64,000 nucleotides of DNA from Pseudoroseicyclus aestuarii (GCF_003217255.1 NZ_QJTE01000003.1:1-64000); one strand, 5' to 3'. Positions 51,604 to 60,087 are shown, counted from the stretch's first letter. The notes: a model not told the origin generated them from the letters alone. Translations and numbers: made by a program.

Positions 51604-52706
51604 GATACCAGTCCCCGTGCCTCTAGCTGGCGGCGCATCTCGTCGCCCTTGTCGGTATGGGCCTGCCCCGCGACCCAGGCGACGAAGGGGCCGAGCGAGT
51701 CCTCCAGCCGGTGCTGCGGGGCGTAGCCCAGCAGATCGCGCGCGCGGCTGATATCGGGGAAGTTGTTGCGGATGTCGCCGGTCCGCGCCTTGTTCAGGAT
51801 CTCGGGCGTCAGGTCCGGGCGGCCCATGGCTTCGGTCAGCAGCGTCGCGACCTGCGTGACGGTATAGACGTGGCCCGAGCCGATGTTGATGACCGATCCG
51901 GCAGCGCGATCCGACTCCATCGCAAGGCGGAAGGCGGCGGCGACGTCGCGCACATGGACGAAGTCCCGCTTCTGCTCACCGTCCTCGAAGATCGTCGGCC
52001 GCTGGTCGTTCGCGATGCGCGAGGCGAAGTTCGCCAGAACCCCGGTATAGGGGTTCGAAAGGGCTTGCCCCGCGCCGTAGACGTTCCACAACCGCAGCGC
52101 GACGGCGGGGATGTCATAGGCCTCGCCGAAGATCAGGACGGCCTGCTCCTGCTGGTACTTGGTCAACGCGTAGATCGAGGCGAGGTCGACGCGCTTGTCC
52201 TCGGTCGTCGCGATGGGCTCCAGCGGGGTGCCCTGCGCATCCTTGGGTTGCCAGTCGGCGGCGCGGATCGCGGCGGGACTGCGGCGCACCTTTTCCCGCA
52301 AGCTGCCGTCGGCGGCGCGGTACAGCCCCTCGCCATAGACGCTCATGGAGCTGGCGACGACGATGCGCTTCACGGGGTGCTGCGCGATCGCCTCCAGAAG
52401 GACGGCGGTGCCCAGATCGTTGGTGCCGACGTAGCGGGCGATCTCGTACATCGATTGCCCGACCCCGACCTCGGCGGCCAGATGGACGACGCCGTCGCAG
52501 CCCTCAAGGGCCTCTGCCACGGCATCCTTGTCGCAGATGTCGCCGCGCACCAGCACCGCCCCCTCGGGCAGAGCAGGCTCATGGCCGCCGTGGACCTGGT
52601 CGATGAGACTGTCGAGAATGCGAACGTTGTGTCCAGCGGCCAAAAGCTCTTCCGCCACGTAGCGGCCAATGAAGCCCGCGCCGCCTGTGATGAGTGTCGT
52701 CGGCAT
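51600..52706 (-). CDS. NAD-dependent sugar epimerase (dTDP-L-rhamnose 4-epimerase-like)
   Basis: Extended SDR of 368 residues, first gene of the glycan operon. The NAD site is ITGGAGFIGRYVAEELL; catalytic residues are in SSMSVYGEGLYR and YALTKYQQEQ, and the segment LSNPYTGVLANFASRI with FEDGEQKRDFVHVRDV is typical of dTDP-L-rhamnose 4-epimerases (WbiB-like). It may make a deoxy- or 4-epimeric sugar donor. The ATG at 52706 is preferred (GGAAGA upstream); an earlier ATG at 52736 has none. It overlaps the fusion gene by 4 bases. Confidence 0.87.
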   Translation of the reverse strand: MPTTLITGGAGFIGRYVAEELLAAGHNVRILDSLIDQVHGGHEPALPEGAVLVRGDICDKDAVAEALEGCDGVVHLAAEVGVGQSMYEIARYVGTNDLGTAVLLEAIAQHPVKRIVVASSMSVYGEGLYRAADGSLREKVRRSPAAIRAADWQPKDAQGTPLEPIATTEDKRVDLASIYALTKYQQEQAVLIFGEAYDIPAVALRLWNVYGAGQALSNPYTGVLANFASRIANDQRPTIFEDGEQKRDFVHVRDVAAAFRLAMESDRAAGSVINIGSGHVYTVTQVATLLTEAMGRPDLTPEILNKARTGDIRNNFPDISRARDLLGYAPQHRLEDSLGPFVAWVAGQAHTDKGDEMRRQLEARGLVS

Positions 52707-52746
52707 GAACGCCGTCTTCCAATCTGTCAGGATCATCCACAGGTCG

Positions 52747-52772
52747 AACAGGTTGAAGTTGCAATAGGTTCC
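52747..52772 (-). promoter_or_regulatory. Possible EcfG-like promoter of the glycan operon
   Basis: On the minus strand GGAAC (52772-52768) is followed after 17 bases by TGTT (52750-52747), one mismatch from the EcfG consensus CGTT. It lies about 40 bases upstream of the first gene of the eight-gene operon. Candidate only. Confidence 0.35.
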
Positions 52773-52938
52773 CGCTGCTGATCCCGCTCCGGGCGAGGGT
52801 ACGTATTCGTCCGCTTCCTCCGGATGTATGGCCGCTTTCCGTCGGGGCGGGCCGGGGTGCGCGGCTTGCGGGGCTTGCAGCCGGCGGCGCGTGCTTCATC
52901 TTCCGCCGCGTCGACAGACGGAACAGAAGGAAGCCGCG

Positions 52939-53952
52939 ATGCCCGGACCCGATGCGACTGCGCCCCAAGGCGCCATGACCGCCGTGGAGGTCACCGCGCC
53001 CGGAGCGGTGCGGCTGATCGAGGCTGATCTGCCGCGGCCCGGCCCCGGCCAGATGCGCGTGCGCCTTGAGGGCTGCGGCGTCTGCGCCTCGAACCTCGGG
53101 CCATGGTCGGGGCCCGAATGGCAGCAGTTCCCGCTGGAGCCGGGCGCGCTGGGCCATGAGGGCTGGGGTATCGTCGAGGCGCTGGGCGAGGGGGCAGAGG
53201 GTTTCCCCGTCGGCAGCCGCGTCGCCTTTCAGGGCATGCATAGCTTCGCCAGTCACGACATCGCCGATCCGGCGCTGACGGTGGCCCTGCCCGAGGCACT
53301 GGCCGGGCAGCCGGTGCCGGCAGAGCCGCTGGGCTGCGCGATGAACATCTTCCGCCGGGCGCAGGTGCGGCCGGGCCAGACCGTCGTGATCATCGGCATC
53401 GGCTTTCTCGGCGCGCTGCTGACGCAGCTTTGCGCGCAGGCCGGGGCGCGGGTGATCGCCATATCGCGCCGCGAGGAAAGCCTTGCCCTCGCCCGCCGGA
53501 TGGGCGCCGCCGAGACCGTGCCGATGCACGACCACTGGGAGATCATCGAGGCGCTGCGCGGCCTGACGGATGGCCGCTTTGCCGATGTGGTGATCGAGGC
53601 GGTGGGCAAGCAGTGGCCGCTCGATCTCGCGGCAGAGCTGACGGCGGAAGGCGGGCGGCTGGTGATCGCCGGCTACCACCAGGACGGCCCGCGGCAGGTG
53701 AACATGCAGCTGTGGAACTGGCGCGGCTTCGACGCGGTCAACGCGCATGAGCGCGACCCGGCGGTGGTGCGGCAGGGCATGGAGGATGCCGTGACGGCCT
53801 GGGCCGAGGGGCGGATCGACCCCGCGCCGCTCTTCACCCACGATTTCGCGCCCGAGCAGCTGGACGCGGCGCTCGATGCCACCCGCGACAAGCCCGAGGG
53901 CTTCGTCAAGGCGCTGATCCGCTTTGGCGGCGTTGAAGGAGAGGCCCGATGA
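52939..53952 (+). CDS. MDR-superfamily dehydrogenase (zinc-alcohol-dehydrogenase-like)
   Basis: Medium-chain dehydrogenase of 337 residues. The catalytic-zinc region shows GCGVCASNLGPW and GHEGWGIV; the four-Cys structural zinc loop is missing. The nucleotide site is VVIIGIGFLGALL. It probably oxidises a sugar or polyol. It diverges from the glycan operon and its stop overlaps the next GFO/IDH/MocA gene by 4 bases. MDR plus GFO pairs, sometimes fused, occur in other polysaccharide loci. AAGGAAG precedes the ATG; an inner ATG at 52975 is possible. Confidence 0.85.
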   Translation: MPGPDATAPQGAMTAVEVTAPGAVRLIEADLPRPGPGQMRVRLEGCGVCASNLGPWSGPEWQQFPLEPGALGHEGWGIVEALGEGAEGFPVGSRVAFQGMHSFASHDIADPALTVALPEALAGQPVPAEPLGCAMNIFRRAQVRPGQTVVIIGIGFLGALLTQLCAQAGARVIAISRREESLALARRMGAAETVPMHDHWEIIEALRGLTDGRFADVVIEAVGKQWPLDLAAELTAEGGRLVIAGYHQDGPRQVNMQLWNWRGFDAVNAHERDPAVVRQGMEDAVTAWAEGRIDPAPLFTHDFAPEQLDAALDATRDKPEGFVKALIRFGGVEGEAR

Positions 53953-54935
53953 CCCGCCCGCGCATCGGTTTCCTCGGGCTCGGCTGGATCGGCCGGCACC
54001 GGATGCAGGCCATCGCCGAGAGCGGCCATGCCGAGATCGTCGCCCTTGCCGACCCCTCGCCCGAGGCGGTGGAGACGGCGGCGGAGCTTGCGCCCGATGC
54101 CGCGCGGGGCGCGACGATGGAGGATGTGCTTGCCGCCCGCCCCGATGGCGTGGTGATCGCCACCCCCTCGGCCCTGCACGTGCCGCAGGTGCTTCAGGCG
54201 CTGGAGGCGGGGGCGGCGGTCTTCTGCCAGAAGCCGCTGGGCCGCAATGCCGCCGAGGCGGCGCAGGCGGTCGAGGCCGCGCGCCGGGCGGACCTCCTGC
54301 TGGCGGCTGACCTGTCCTACCGCCACACCGCCGCCTTTGGCGCACTCATGGCGCAGGTGGAGGAGGGCGCGCTGGGCGATGTCTTCGCCGCCGACTTCAC
54401 CTTCCACAACGCCTATGGCCCGGACAAGCCGTGGTTCTACGACAAGGCGCAGTCGGGCGGCGGCTGCCTGATCGATCTGGGCGTTCACCTCGTCGATCAG
54501 GCGCTCTGGCTGCTGGGCGCGGACGACCTGACCTGCACCTCGGCAAGCCTGTTCTCCGGCGGCGGACCTGTCGGGCCCGATGGCGTCGAGGATTACTGCG
54601 TCGCCAGCCTGCGCGCGCCGTCCGGCACGGCGATCCGCATCGCCTGCTCCTGGACGTTGCCCGCCGGGCGCGAGGCGGTGATCGAGGCGCAACTTTACGG
54701 CACGAAGGCCGGCGCCGAGGTGCGCAACGAGGCGGGGTCCTTCTACAACTTCTCCGCCTCGCGGTTCGAGGGGACGGCGGCACGCCCGCTCGTCTCGCCG
54801 CCCGACGACTGGGGCGGTCGCGCGGCGGTGGACTGGGCGCGGCGGCTGGCCGAAGGCGAGGGTTTCGACCCCGACACCGAGCGGCTGACGGTGCTGGCGC
54901 GGGTGATCGACGGGATTTACGCCGCCGCGCACTGA
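53949..54935 (+). CDS. GFO/IDH/MocA-family oxidoreductase
   Basis: Sugar dehydrogenase of 328 residues. Rossmann motif GFLGLGWIGRHRM, the catalytic-Lys motif as CQKPLGRN (Gln in place of the usual Glu before Lys), and GGGCLIDLGVHLVDQALWLLG with the His/Asp pair of the inositol-dehydrogenase type. It is coupled to the MDR gene and probably acts on the same sugar in sequence. Together with the glycan operon it may form or recycle a keto-sugar. Substrate unknown. Confidence 0.87.
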   Translation: MTRPRIGFLGLGWIGRHRMQAIAESGHAEIVALADPSPEAVETAAELAPDAARGATMEDVLAARPDGVVIATPSALHVPQVLQALEAGAAVFCQKPLGRNAAEAAQAVEAARRADLLLAADLSYRHTAAFGALMAQVEEGALGDVFAADFTFHNAYGPDKPWFYDKAQSGGGCLIDLGVHLVDQALWLLGADDLTCTSASLFSGGGPVGPDGVEDYCVASLRAPSGTAIRIACSWTLPAGREAVIEAQLYGTKAGAEVRNEAGSFYNFSASRFEGTAARPLVSPPDDWGGRAAVDWARRLAEGEGFDPDTERLTVLARVIDGIYAAAH

Positions 54936-55103
54936 CGCGGATCTTTTGCCTGCGAAAACTTTGCCATCCGGTGCCGGGCAGCTCTTGCGGCGCCGGCCCG
55001 GGCGCCTATTTGCAATCCGGCTCCGGGCCCCTCTGGCGAGCGCGCCGACCGCCTCGCGATGTCGGCGTCTCTGTCTCCATTCGTCGGCCCTGGACCCCTT
55101 TTC

Positions 55104-56039
55104 ATGCTCTGGATCGCTCTTGCGGCAGGCCTCGTCCTGCTCGTCGCGGGGGGCGAGGCCCTCGTGCGCGGTGCCTCCGCGCTCGCTTCGCGCCTCGGCG
55201 TCTCGCCGCTGCTCGTCGGGCTGACCGTCGTCGGCTTCGGCACCTCGACCCCCGAACTCGTCACCTCGCTGCAGGCCGCCCTGTCGGGTAGCCCCGGCAT
55301 CGCCTTCGGCAATGTCATCGGCTCCAACACCGCCAACATCCTGCTGATCCTGGGGCTTGCGGCGCTGCTCAGCCCCTTCGCGGTCGAACGGCGCGCCTTC
55401 CTGCGCGACGGGCCGGCGCTGGCCCTGGCCACGCTGGCCTGCCTCGGGGTGGTGCTCTGGGGGGCGTTGTCGCGGCCCGCGGGCGCGGTGCTGGTGGTAG
55501 GGCTGATCCTCTACCTTCTCTATGCCTACCGCTCGGAGCGGGGTCTTTCTGCGGCCGAGGCGGCGCCCGAGCAACCGGCCATGCGGCTGTCCATCGCCGC
55601 GCTCTGGGCTGTCGGAGGGATCGCGCTGACCGTGCTGGGCGCGCGCCTGCTGGTCGATGCCTCGATCACGCTGGCCGCGCTCTGGGGCGTACCGGACGAG
55701 GTGATCGGGCTGACCGTGGTCGCCATCGGCACCTCCCTGCCGGAGCTGGTGACCACTGTCGTCGCCGCCCTGCGCCGCCAGGGCGAGATCGCCTTCGGCA
55801 ACGTCGTCGGATCGAACCTCTACAACATCCTCGGCATCCTCGGGATCACGGCTCTCGTCCGGCCGATCCCGGTGCCGCCGCAGATCGCGGCCCTCGACAT
55901 CTGGGTGATGCTGGCGGCGACAGTGGCGCTGGTGGCGGTCTGCGTGAGCGGCTGGCGCGCGACGCGGGGCGAGGGGGCGGTGCTTCTGGCGGCCTACGGC
56001 CTCTACATCGGCTGGCTGGCGCTGGGCAGCCTGGCCTGA
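55104..56039 (+). CDS. Calcium/sodium antiporter family protein (YrbG-like)
   Basis: Inner-membrane cation exchanger of the CaCA superfamily; about 311 residues with ten helices. The two inverted alpha repeats are visible as VVGFGTSTPELVTSL...GNVIGSNTANI and VVAIGTSLPELVTTV...GNVVGSNLYNI, with the ion-binding Glu and Asn residues kept. The ATG at 55104 begins directly before the first helix as in homologues; an ATG at 55059 would add 15 residues. Neither has a good ribosome binding site. Single gene. Confidence 0.9.
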   Translation: MLWIALAAGLVLLVAGGEALVRGASALASRLGVSPLLVGLTVVGFGTSTPELVTSLQAALSGSPGIAFGNVIGSNTANILLILGLAALLSPFAVERRAFLRDGPALALATLACLGVVLWGALSRPAGAVLVVGLILYLLYAYRSERGLSAAEAAPEQPAMRLSIAALWAVGGIALTVLGARLLVDASITLAALWGVPDEVIGLTVVAIGTSLPELVTTVVAALRRQGEIAFGNVVGSNLYNILGILGITALVRPIPVPPQIAALDIWVMLAATVALVAVCVSGWRATRGEGAVLLAAYGLYIGWLALGSLA

Positions 56040-56100
56040 CGGCCCTCTCGCGGAGGAGACAGGCGACCTGCGTCGCCGCGCCATGCCCCGCCAGGATGGA

Positions 56101-56120
56101 TGCCCCCGTTAACGGGGGCA
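56101..56120. terminator. Perfect 20-base palindrome after the antiporter gene
   Basis: TGCCCCCGTTAACGGGGGCA is fully self-complementary and followed by TTACC. As RNA it forms a hairpin without much loop, so it may be a terminator or a protein-binding palindrome. Confidence 0.5.
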
Positions 56121-56256
56121 TTACCATAAATGCAGTTAAAACACCGATCCATTCCTCCTCGATGCTAGGTGCGTCGCGGCAGCCGCCTGGGCTGCCCTGA
56201 AAACCACGATTGGCTTCTAGCAGTGCCGCCTATGCCGGGCGGCAGGAGAGATTGAC

Positions 56257-57045
56257 ATGAAACCCTTGGGGATCATTGCGGCACTGGCCGCGCTGCCCTT
56301 TGCGATTCCGTCCGCCGCCGCCGCGAGCGAGGCCTTCGAAACGTCTTTCGAATCCATGCACATGCGGGGCTGGTCGGTCAGCAACTACGACTTCAACTCC
56401 ACCACTTTCGCCACCGACTGGCGGTCCTGGCAGGTGTCGATCGACGACGGCCTGACGCTTAGCCTCGATCCGCATCCCAGGTGCCCAAACGCCTATGCCG
56501 GCGCCTCGATCAAGCGCGACGAGCCGACGCATTACGGCCGCTACGAGGCGCGGTTCCAGGCGGCCCGCGGCGAGGGCGTGATCACTGGCTTCTTCACCTA
56601 TACCGGCGAGTCTTACGGAACGCGCCACGACGAGATCGACATCGAGATCCTCGGGCGGGACACCACGCAGCTCAACATCGCCTGGTTCGTCGACGGGGCG
56701 CTGACCGACCACCGCATCGACCTCGGCTTCGACGCCTCGGAAGGGATGCATGACTACGCCTTCGAATGGCGCGAGGATCGCATCGACTGGTTCGTCGATG
56801 GGCGCCGCGTCTTCACGGCCCGGGCCGAGGATGGTCCCCTTCCCGCAGTGCCGGGCCGGGTCTTCGCGAATGTCTGGGCCGCCGATCCCTCCATCTCGCG
56901 CTGGTCCGGCGAGATCGGCCACAACGTTCAAACCGAGGCGCGGATCGAACGGCTGGGTTACAGGCCGCTCAACGAGGCTCCGCGGGAGCGGTGGATGCGC
57001 CTGGCCCATGCGCCGGTCCCGGTGATGACCCGCATCCCGGATTGA
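56257..57045 (+). CDS. Secreted GH16 glycanase (ExoK-like)
   Basis: Exported endo-beta-glycanase of 262 residues. The signal peptide is cleaved near SAAAASEA (about residue 24). The GH16 catalytic motif is DEIDIEILGRD, with the nucleophile and acid/base Glu residues both present; upstream GRYEARFQAARGEGVITGFF and later DYAFEWREDRIDWFVDG complete the jelly-roll pattern. Such enzymes trim the cell's own exopolysaccharide (ExoK) or degrade beta-1,3/1,4-glucans. A good GGAGAG ribosome binding site precedes the ATG. The yjbH-yjbF genes are 27 kb away. Confidence 0.91.
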   Translation: MKPLGIIAALAALPFAIPSAAAASEAFETSFESMHMRGWSVSNYDFNSTTFATDWRSWQVSIDDGLTLSLDPHPRCPNAYAGASIKRDEPTHYGRYEARFQAARGEGVITGFFTYTGESYGTRHDEIDIEILGRDTTQLNIAWFVDGALTDHRIDLGFDASEGMHDYAFEWREDRIDWFVDGRRVFTARAEDGPLPAVPGRVFANVWAADPSISRWSGEIGHNVQTEARIERLGYRPLNEAPRERWMRLAHAPVPVMTRIPD

Positions 57046-57051
57046 GGTGGG

Positions 57052-57324
57052 TCAGTCCGCCGTGTCGCGGCTGACGAACTTGTTGAAGCGGCTGGTGCTG
57101 CCGTCCTGCGTCTTGTCCTGGTAGAGGAAGGCGAGGTCGCTGTCCTCGAAGACGCGGAAGAAATCGTCCCAGCTGATCTTCTGCAGGTTCTCCTCCTCGG
57201 GGCCGAAGTCGATGCGCAGTACGCCGCCCTCGCCGGTGCCCTCGACGCGGGCGGGATGGCCGTCCCGCTCTTCGGCCCAGCGGCGGATCGTGTCGTGGTC
57301 GGTCGTGGTATGCGAGGATGACAT
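57052..57324 (-). CDS. Small conserved protein of unknown function
   Basis: A 90-residue acidic soluble protein beginning MSSSHTTTDHDTIRRWAEER, with GGVLRIDFGPEEE and ISWDDFFRVFEDSDLAFLYQD. This family is widespread in proteobacteria and is sometimes mislabelled as a glucan branching enzyme; no enzymatic fold is possible at this size. An AAGGAG ribosome binding site supports the start. It is convergent with the GH16 gene, 6 bases apart. Confidence 0.8.
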   Translation of the reverse strand: MSSSHTTTDHDTIRRWAEERDGHPARVEGTGEGGVLRIDFGPEEENLQKISWDDFFRVFEDSDLAFLYQDKTQDGSTSRFNKFVSRDTAD

Positions 57325-57452
57325 GCCCGGCTCCTTACAGTTTTAGGCTCGCCGCATAACGCGAAGCTGCGGCTTCGGTTGCGGCGGCGCCGGCTGAATG
57401 GCACGAAGGGGATGCAGCCCCAGGTTGCGGGGCGCAGGGCAGGGATCGGCGC

Positions 57453-58205
57453 ATGGCGCGCGGCGGGATCATCGGCAGGCTCGGCCAGCGGCGCGATCTG
57501 AGGCGCTGGCAGGCGGCGGCGCAGCGGGCCGCGCGCATGCCCCTGCCCGGGCTGATAGCGCAGAGGCAGGCGGCGCGCACGATGCGCGCCGCGCTCGACC
57601 GGCTGGAGCATGTGGCCGCCCGCCGGATCGCCCCGGCGCTGCCGCCCGCGCAGCCCGGCACCGACTGGGTCTGGCGGCCCGAGGCGCTGCTGCTGCCGCT
57701 GGCGCAGCGGCAGGTCGAAGGCGTCGCCAGCGGCACCGCGCTGGCCTGCGCCGATGGCAGCCCCGGCGTCGCGCTGTTTCACGACGACCCCGACGAGGCG
57801 CCCGAGATCATGTTGACGCAAGGTGGTCACGCCCCGCCCCTCGCGCTGACGCTCGATGTCTATGCCAGCGCCGCGGGCTTCGTCAGCCTTGTGCTGGCGC
57901 TGCCCGAGGCGGCCTGCGCGGGGCTTGAGGGGCGGCATATCATCGGCCTTCGGGTGCAGCTTCAGGTAGAGCCGGTGGGCCATGCCGTCGCGCGGCTGAA
58001 CCTTCGGCAGGGGCCGGAGGTGCTGCAGCGCCAGCTGCCGCTGGCCGCGGGTACCCAGCAGGTGGAGTTCGACCTGGCCGAGCTGTCCCTTCTGCCCCGG
58101 CCCGTGTACGAGGCCTGGATCGACCTGATCCTCGACCGCCCCGCGATGACCCGCATGGTGCTGCGAGACCTGTCGCTGGCGCGCTATCCCCGCGCGCCGC
58201 TGTGA
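57453..58205 (+). CDS. Conserved Rhodobacteraceae protein (possibly DUF6478)
   Basis: A 250-residue soluble protein. The first 60 residues are Arg/Ala-rich helices (RLGQRRDLRRWQAAAQRA), followed by TDWVWRPEALLLPL and a beta-sandwich-like region. I associate this layout with a lineage-restricted family (DUF6478 from memory, not certain). Its stop overlaps the start of the next gene (GTGA). It may relate to glycan or surface biology, as such lectin-like sandwiches often do, but nothing proves this. Confidence 0.7.
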   Translation: MARGGIIGRLGQRRDLRRWQAAAQRAARMPLPGLIAQRQAARTMRAALDRLEHVAARRIAPALPPAQPGTDWVWRPEALLLPLAQRQVEGVASGTALACADGSPGVALFHDDPDEAPEIMLTQGGHAPPLALTLDVYASAAGFVSLVLALPEAACAGLEGRHIIGLRVQLQVEPVGHAVARLNLRQGPEVLQRQLPLAAGTQQVEFDLAELSLLPRPVYEAWIDLILDRPAMTRMVLRDLSLARYPRAPL

Positions 58206-58588
58206 CGGGGGATCTGACCCTCGTCCCCACGCGGCTGCGCGACGGGCTGTGGGAGGGGCTGCTGTCCGGTCCGCCGGGGCCCGCCCCGCCGATCGAGGCG
58301 CGCCTGCGGGGGCAGTCCCTGCCGGAGCTGAGCCTGGCCGAAGAGGCGCCGGGCCGCTGGCGGGTGCGGCTGCCCGTCCCGGCAGAGGCGATCAGCGACG
58401 GGGTCCAGAGCATCGCCTTCACCGATCCCGCGGGCGACAGGGTGCTGGCCCGCCTGACGCTTGTGATGGGAGAGGCGAGCGAGGGCGAGATCTGGGCCGA
58501 ACTTGAGCGACTTCGTGGCGAAATCGCCATGCTTGCCCGGGCGTTTCGCCGGCATTGCCGGGAAACAGACAATTCACGCAAGGATTAG
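58202..58588 (+). CDS. Small conserved protein, partner of upstream gene
   Basis: A 128-residue protein with a GTG start overlapping the upstream stop. It has a beta-rich N-terminal part (LRDGLWEGLLSG, RWRVRLPVPAEAI) and a C-terminal helix (EIWAELERLRGEIAMLARAFRRH). No known domain recognised. Tight coupling suggests a complex with the upstream protein. Confidence 0.7.
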   Translation: MTGDLTLVPTRLRDGLWEGLLSGPPGPAPPIEARLRGQSLPELSLAEEAPGRWRVRLPVPAEAISDGVQSIAFTDPAGDRVLARLTLVMGEASEGEIWAELERLRGEIAMLARAFRRHCRETDNSRKD

Positions 58589-58710
58589 CGGGCCTCCGTT
58601 TCCATCCCGGCGCCTGTCTCAGACTGACCGCGATATTACCGCTGCTAAGCCGCCTTGGTGCCCAGATCCGGCGCGACACAATCTCTCCATTATCCACGAA
58701 AGGTGATGCG

Positions 58711-59616
58711 ATGGACCGGCTGACCGAAATGGAGGCCTTCGCGACCGTGGTGGACCAGGGCGGGTTCACCGATGCGGCCAAGAAGATGGGGATCTCCAAG
58801 TCGGCGGTCTCCAAACACGTCAGCGCGCTCGAGGCGCGGCTGGGCGCGCGGCTGCTGAACCGCACGACGCGGCGCGTCAGCCCGACCGAGATCGGGCTGG
58901 CCTACTACGACCGCGCCCGCCGTGTCCTGAACGACGCCGGCGAGGCCGATGCCCTCGTCACCTCGATGCAATCGGCGCCCTCGGGCCTTCTGCGCATCTC
59001 GGTCGCGACGGATTTCGGCGTCAATCACCTCTCGCCGGTGCTGGGCGACTTCCTGAGCGAGTACCCCGAGATCACCGTGAACATGGTACTGAACAACCGC
59101 TACGTGGAGCTGATCTCGGAAGGCTTCGACATGGCGGTGCGGATCGGCGAGCTCGAGGATTCCTCGCTGCGCGCCCGCAAGCTGACCGAAACCAGCAAGC
59201 GGATGATCGCCGCGCCCTCCTATTTCGAACGGTACGGCCGCCCGCAGCGCATCGACGATTTGAACGAGCACAAGCTGCTGCATTACTCCAACGCCTCGAA
59301 CGGCGCGGTCTGGAAGCTGACCGCCCCCTCGGGCGAGAAGCGGCAGGTGCGCACCGCCGGCTGGCTGACGGTGAACGATGGGCAGAGCCTTCTGAACGCC
59401 TGCATCGGCGGGCTCGGCATCGCCTACCTGCCCAACTTCCTCTACGCCGACGCCATGGCCAAGGGCCTCGTGGAGGAGGCGATCCCGGATCTGCCGCACG
59501 AGATGCAGGGCATCTACGCGGTCTACCCGCCGGGGCGCTTCACGCAGCCCAAGGTGCGGGCTTTCATCGATTTTCTGGTGGGTGCCTTTGCGGAAAAGGG
59601 CCCCGGCACCTGGTGA
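58711..59616 (+). CDS. LysR-family transcriptional regulator
   Basis: LysR regulator of 301 residues. Winged helix-turn-helix at about 1-60 (GGFTDAAKKMGISKSAVSKH), linker helix and effector-binding domain from about 90 (GLLRISVATDFGVNHLSPVL). It has the pattern of the large group with AVRIGELEDSSLRAR, often controlling efflux or redox genes. The ATG at 58711 follows AAGGTGAT. It is in the same orientation as the small membrane protein gene downstream, 81 bases away, which may be a target. Confidence 0.92.
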   Translation: MDRLTEMEAFATVVDQGGFTDAAKKMGISKSAVSKHVSALEARLGARLLNRTTRRVSPTEIGLAYYDRARRVLNDAGEADALVTSMQSAPSGLLRISVATDFGVNHLSPVLGDFLSEYPEITVNMVLNNRYVELISEGFDMAVRIGELEDSSLRARKLTETSKRMIAAPSYFERYGRPQRIDDLNEHKLLHYSNASNGAVWKLTAPSGEKRQVRTAGWLTVNDGQSLLNACIGGLGIAYLPNFLYADAMAKGLVEEAIPDLPHEMQGIYAVYPPGRFTQPKVRAFIDFLVGAFAEKGPGTW

Positions 59617-59697
59617 CCGGCGGCGGCAGCTTGTCATCCCCCGCCCCGCGCCGCAGAACCTGCGGGCAAAAGGGCACGACGAAGAGGACGATGGCCG

Positions 59698-60084
59698 ATG
59701 TATACTGCGATGCTGGGGGCCCATGGCGGCTTCGCCTTTCTGGCGATGATCCTGACATTGGGCTGGGCCGCGCTGGTGCTGGTCGCGCCGAAGCCGGTTC
59801 CGGCCACCGGTCCAAGCCCGCTGCAACGGGGCGTCTACGGTGGCGCGATGGGCATGACCGGCCTCGTCGGCCTGCTGGGCCTCGTCATGGTGATGATGGG
59901 CAACTGGGCCGGCGCGGGCTTTGCCTGGGTCGGGCTGATGCTGGTGGTGCTGCACGCTGTGGCCGGCGCCCGCAGCCGCAGGGCGCTGGCAAGCGGCGCC
60001 AAGAGCAGGGCGACCGTGCTGGCCGCGCTGCAGGTGCTGACGCTGCTCCTGTCCTGGTGGCTGATGGTGGCCAAGCCGTTCTAG
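59698..60084 (+). CDS. Small four-helix membrane protein of unknown function
   Basis: A 128-residue integral membrane protein with helices at about 8-30, 45-68, 72-90 and 105-125, rich in Met and Gly (MGMTGLVGLLGLVMVMMG). No family recognised. GAGGACG lies upstream of the ATG. It ends 3 bases before the convergent CDF gene stop. Confidence 0.7.
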   Translation: MYTAMLGAHGGFAFLAMILTLGWAALVLVAPKPVPATGPSPLQRGVYGGAMGMTGLVGLLGLVMVMMGNWAGAGFAWVGLMLVVLHAVAGARSRRALASGAKSRATVLAALQVLTLLLSWWLMVAKPF

Positions 60085-60087
60085 GGC

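Noticed and set aside
57052-57324. 1,4-alpha-glucan branching enzyme
   Set aside because: The 90-residue protein cannot hold a GH13 fold; the label I recall for this small family is an annotation error.
57358-57382. Possible EcfG-like promoter (GCAAC-N16-CGTT, minus strand) for the 90-residue gene
   Set aside because: The -35 element has a mismatch and the spacer is itself an inverted repeat (CGAAGC/GCTTCG), so a simple hairpin explains the pattern as well.
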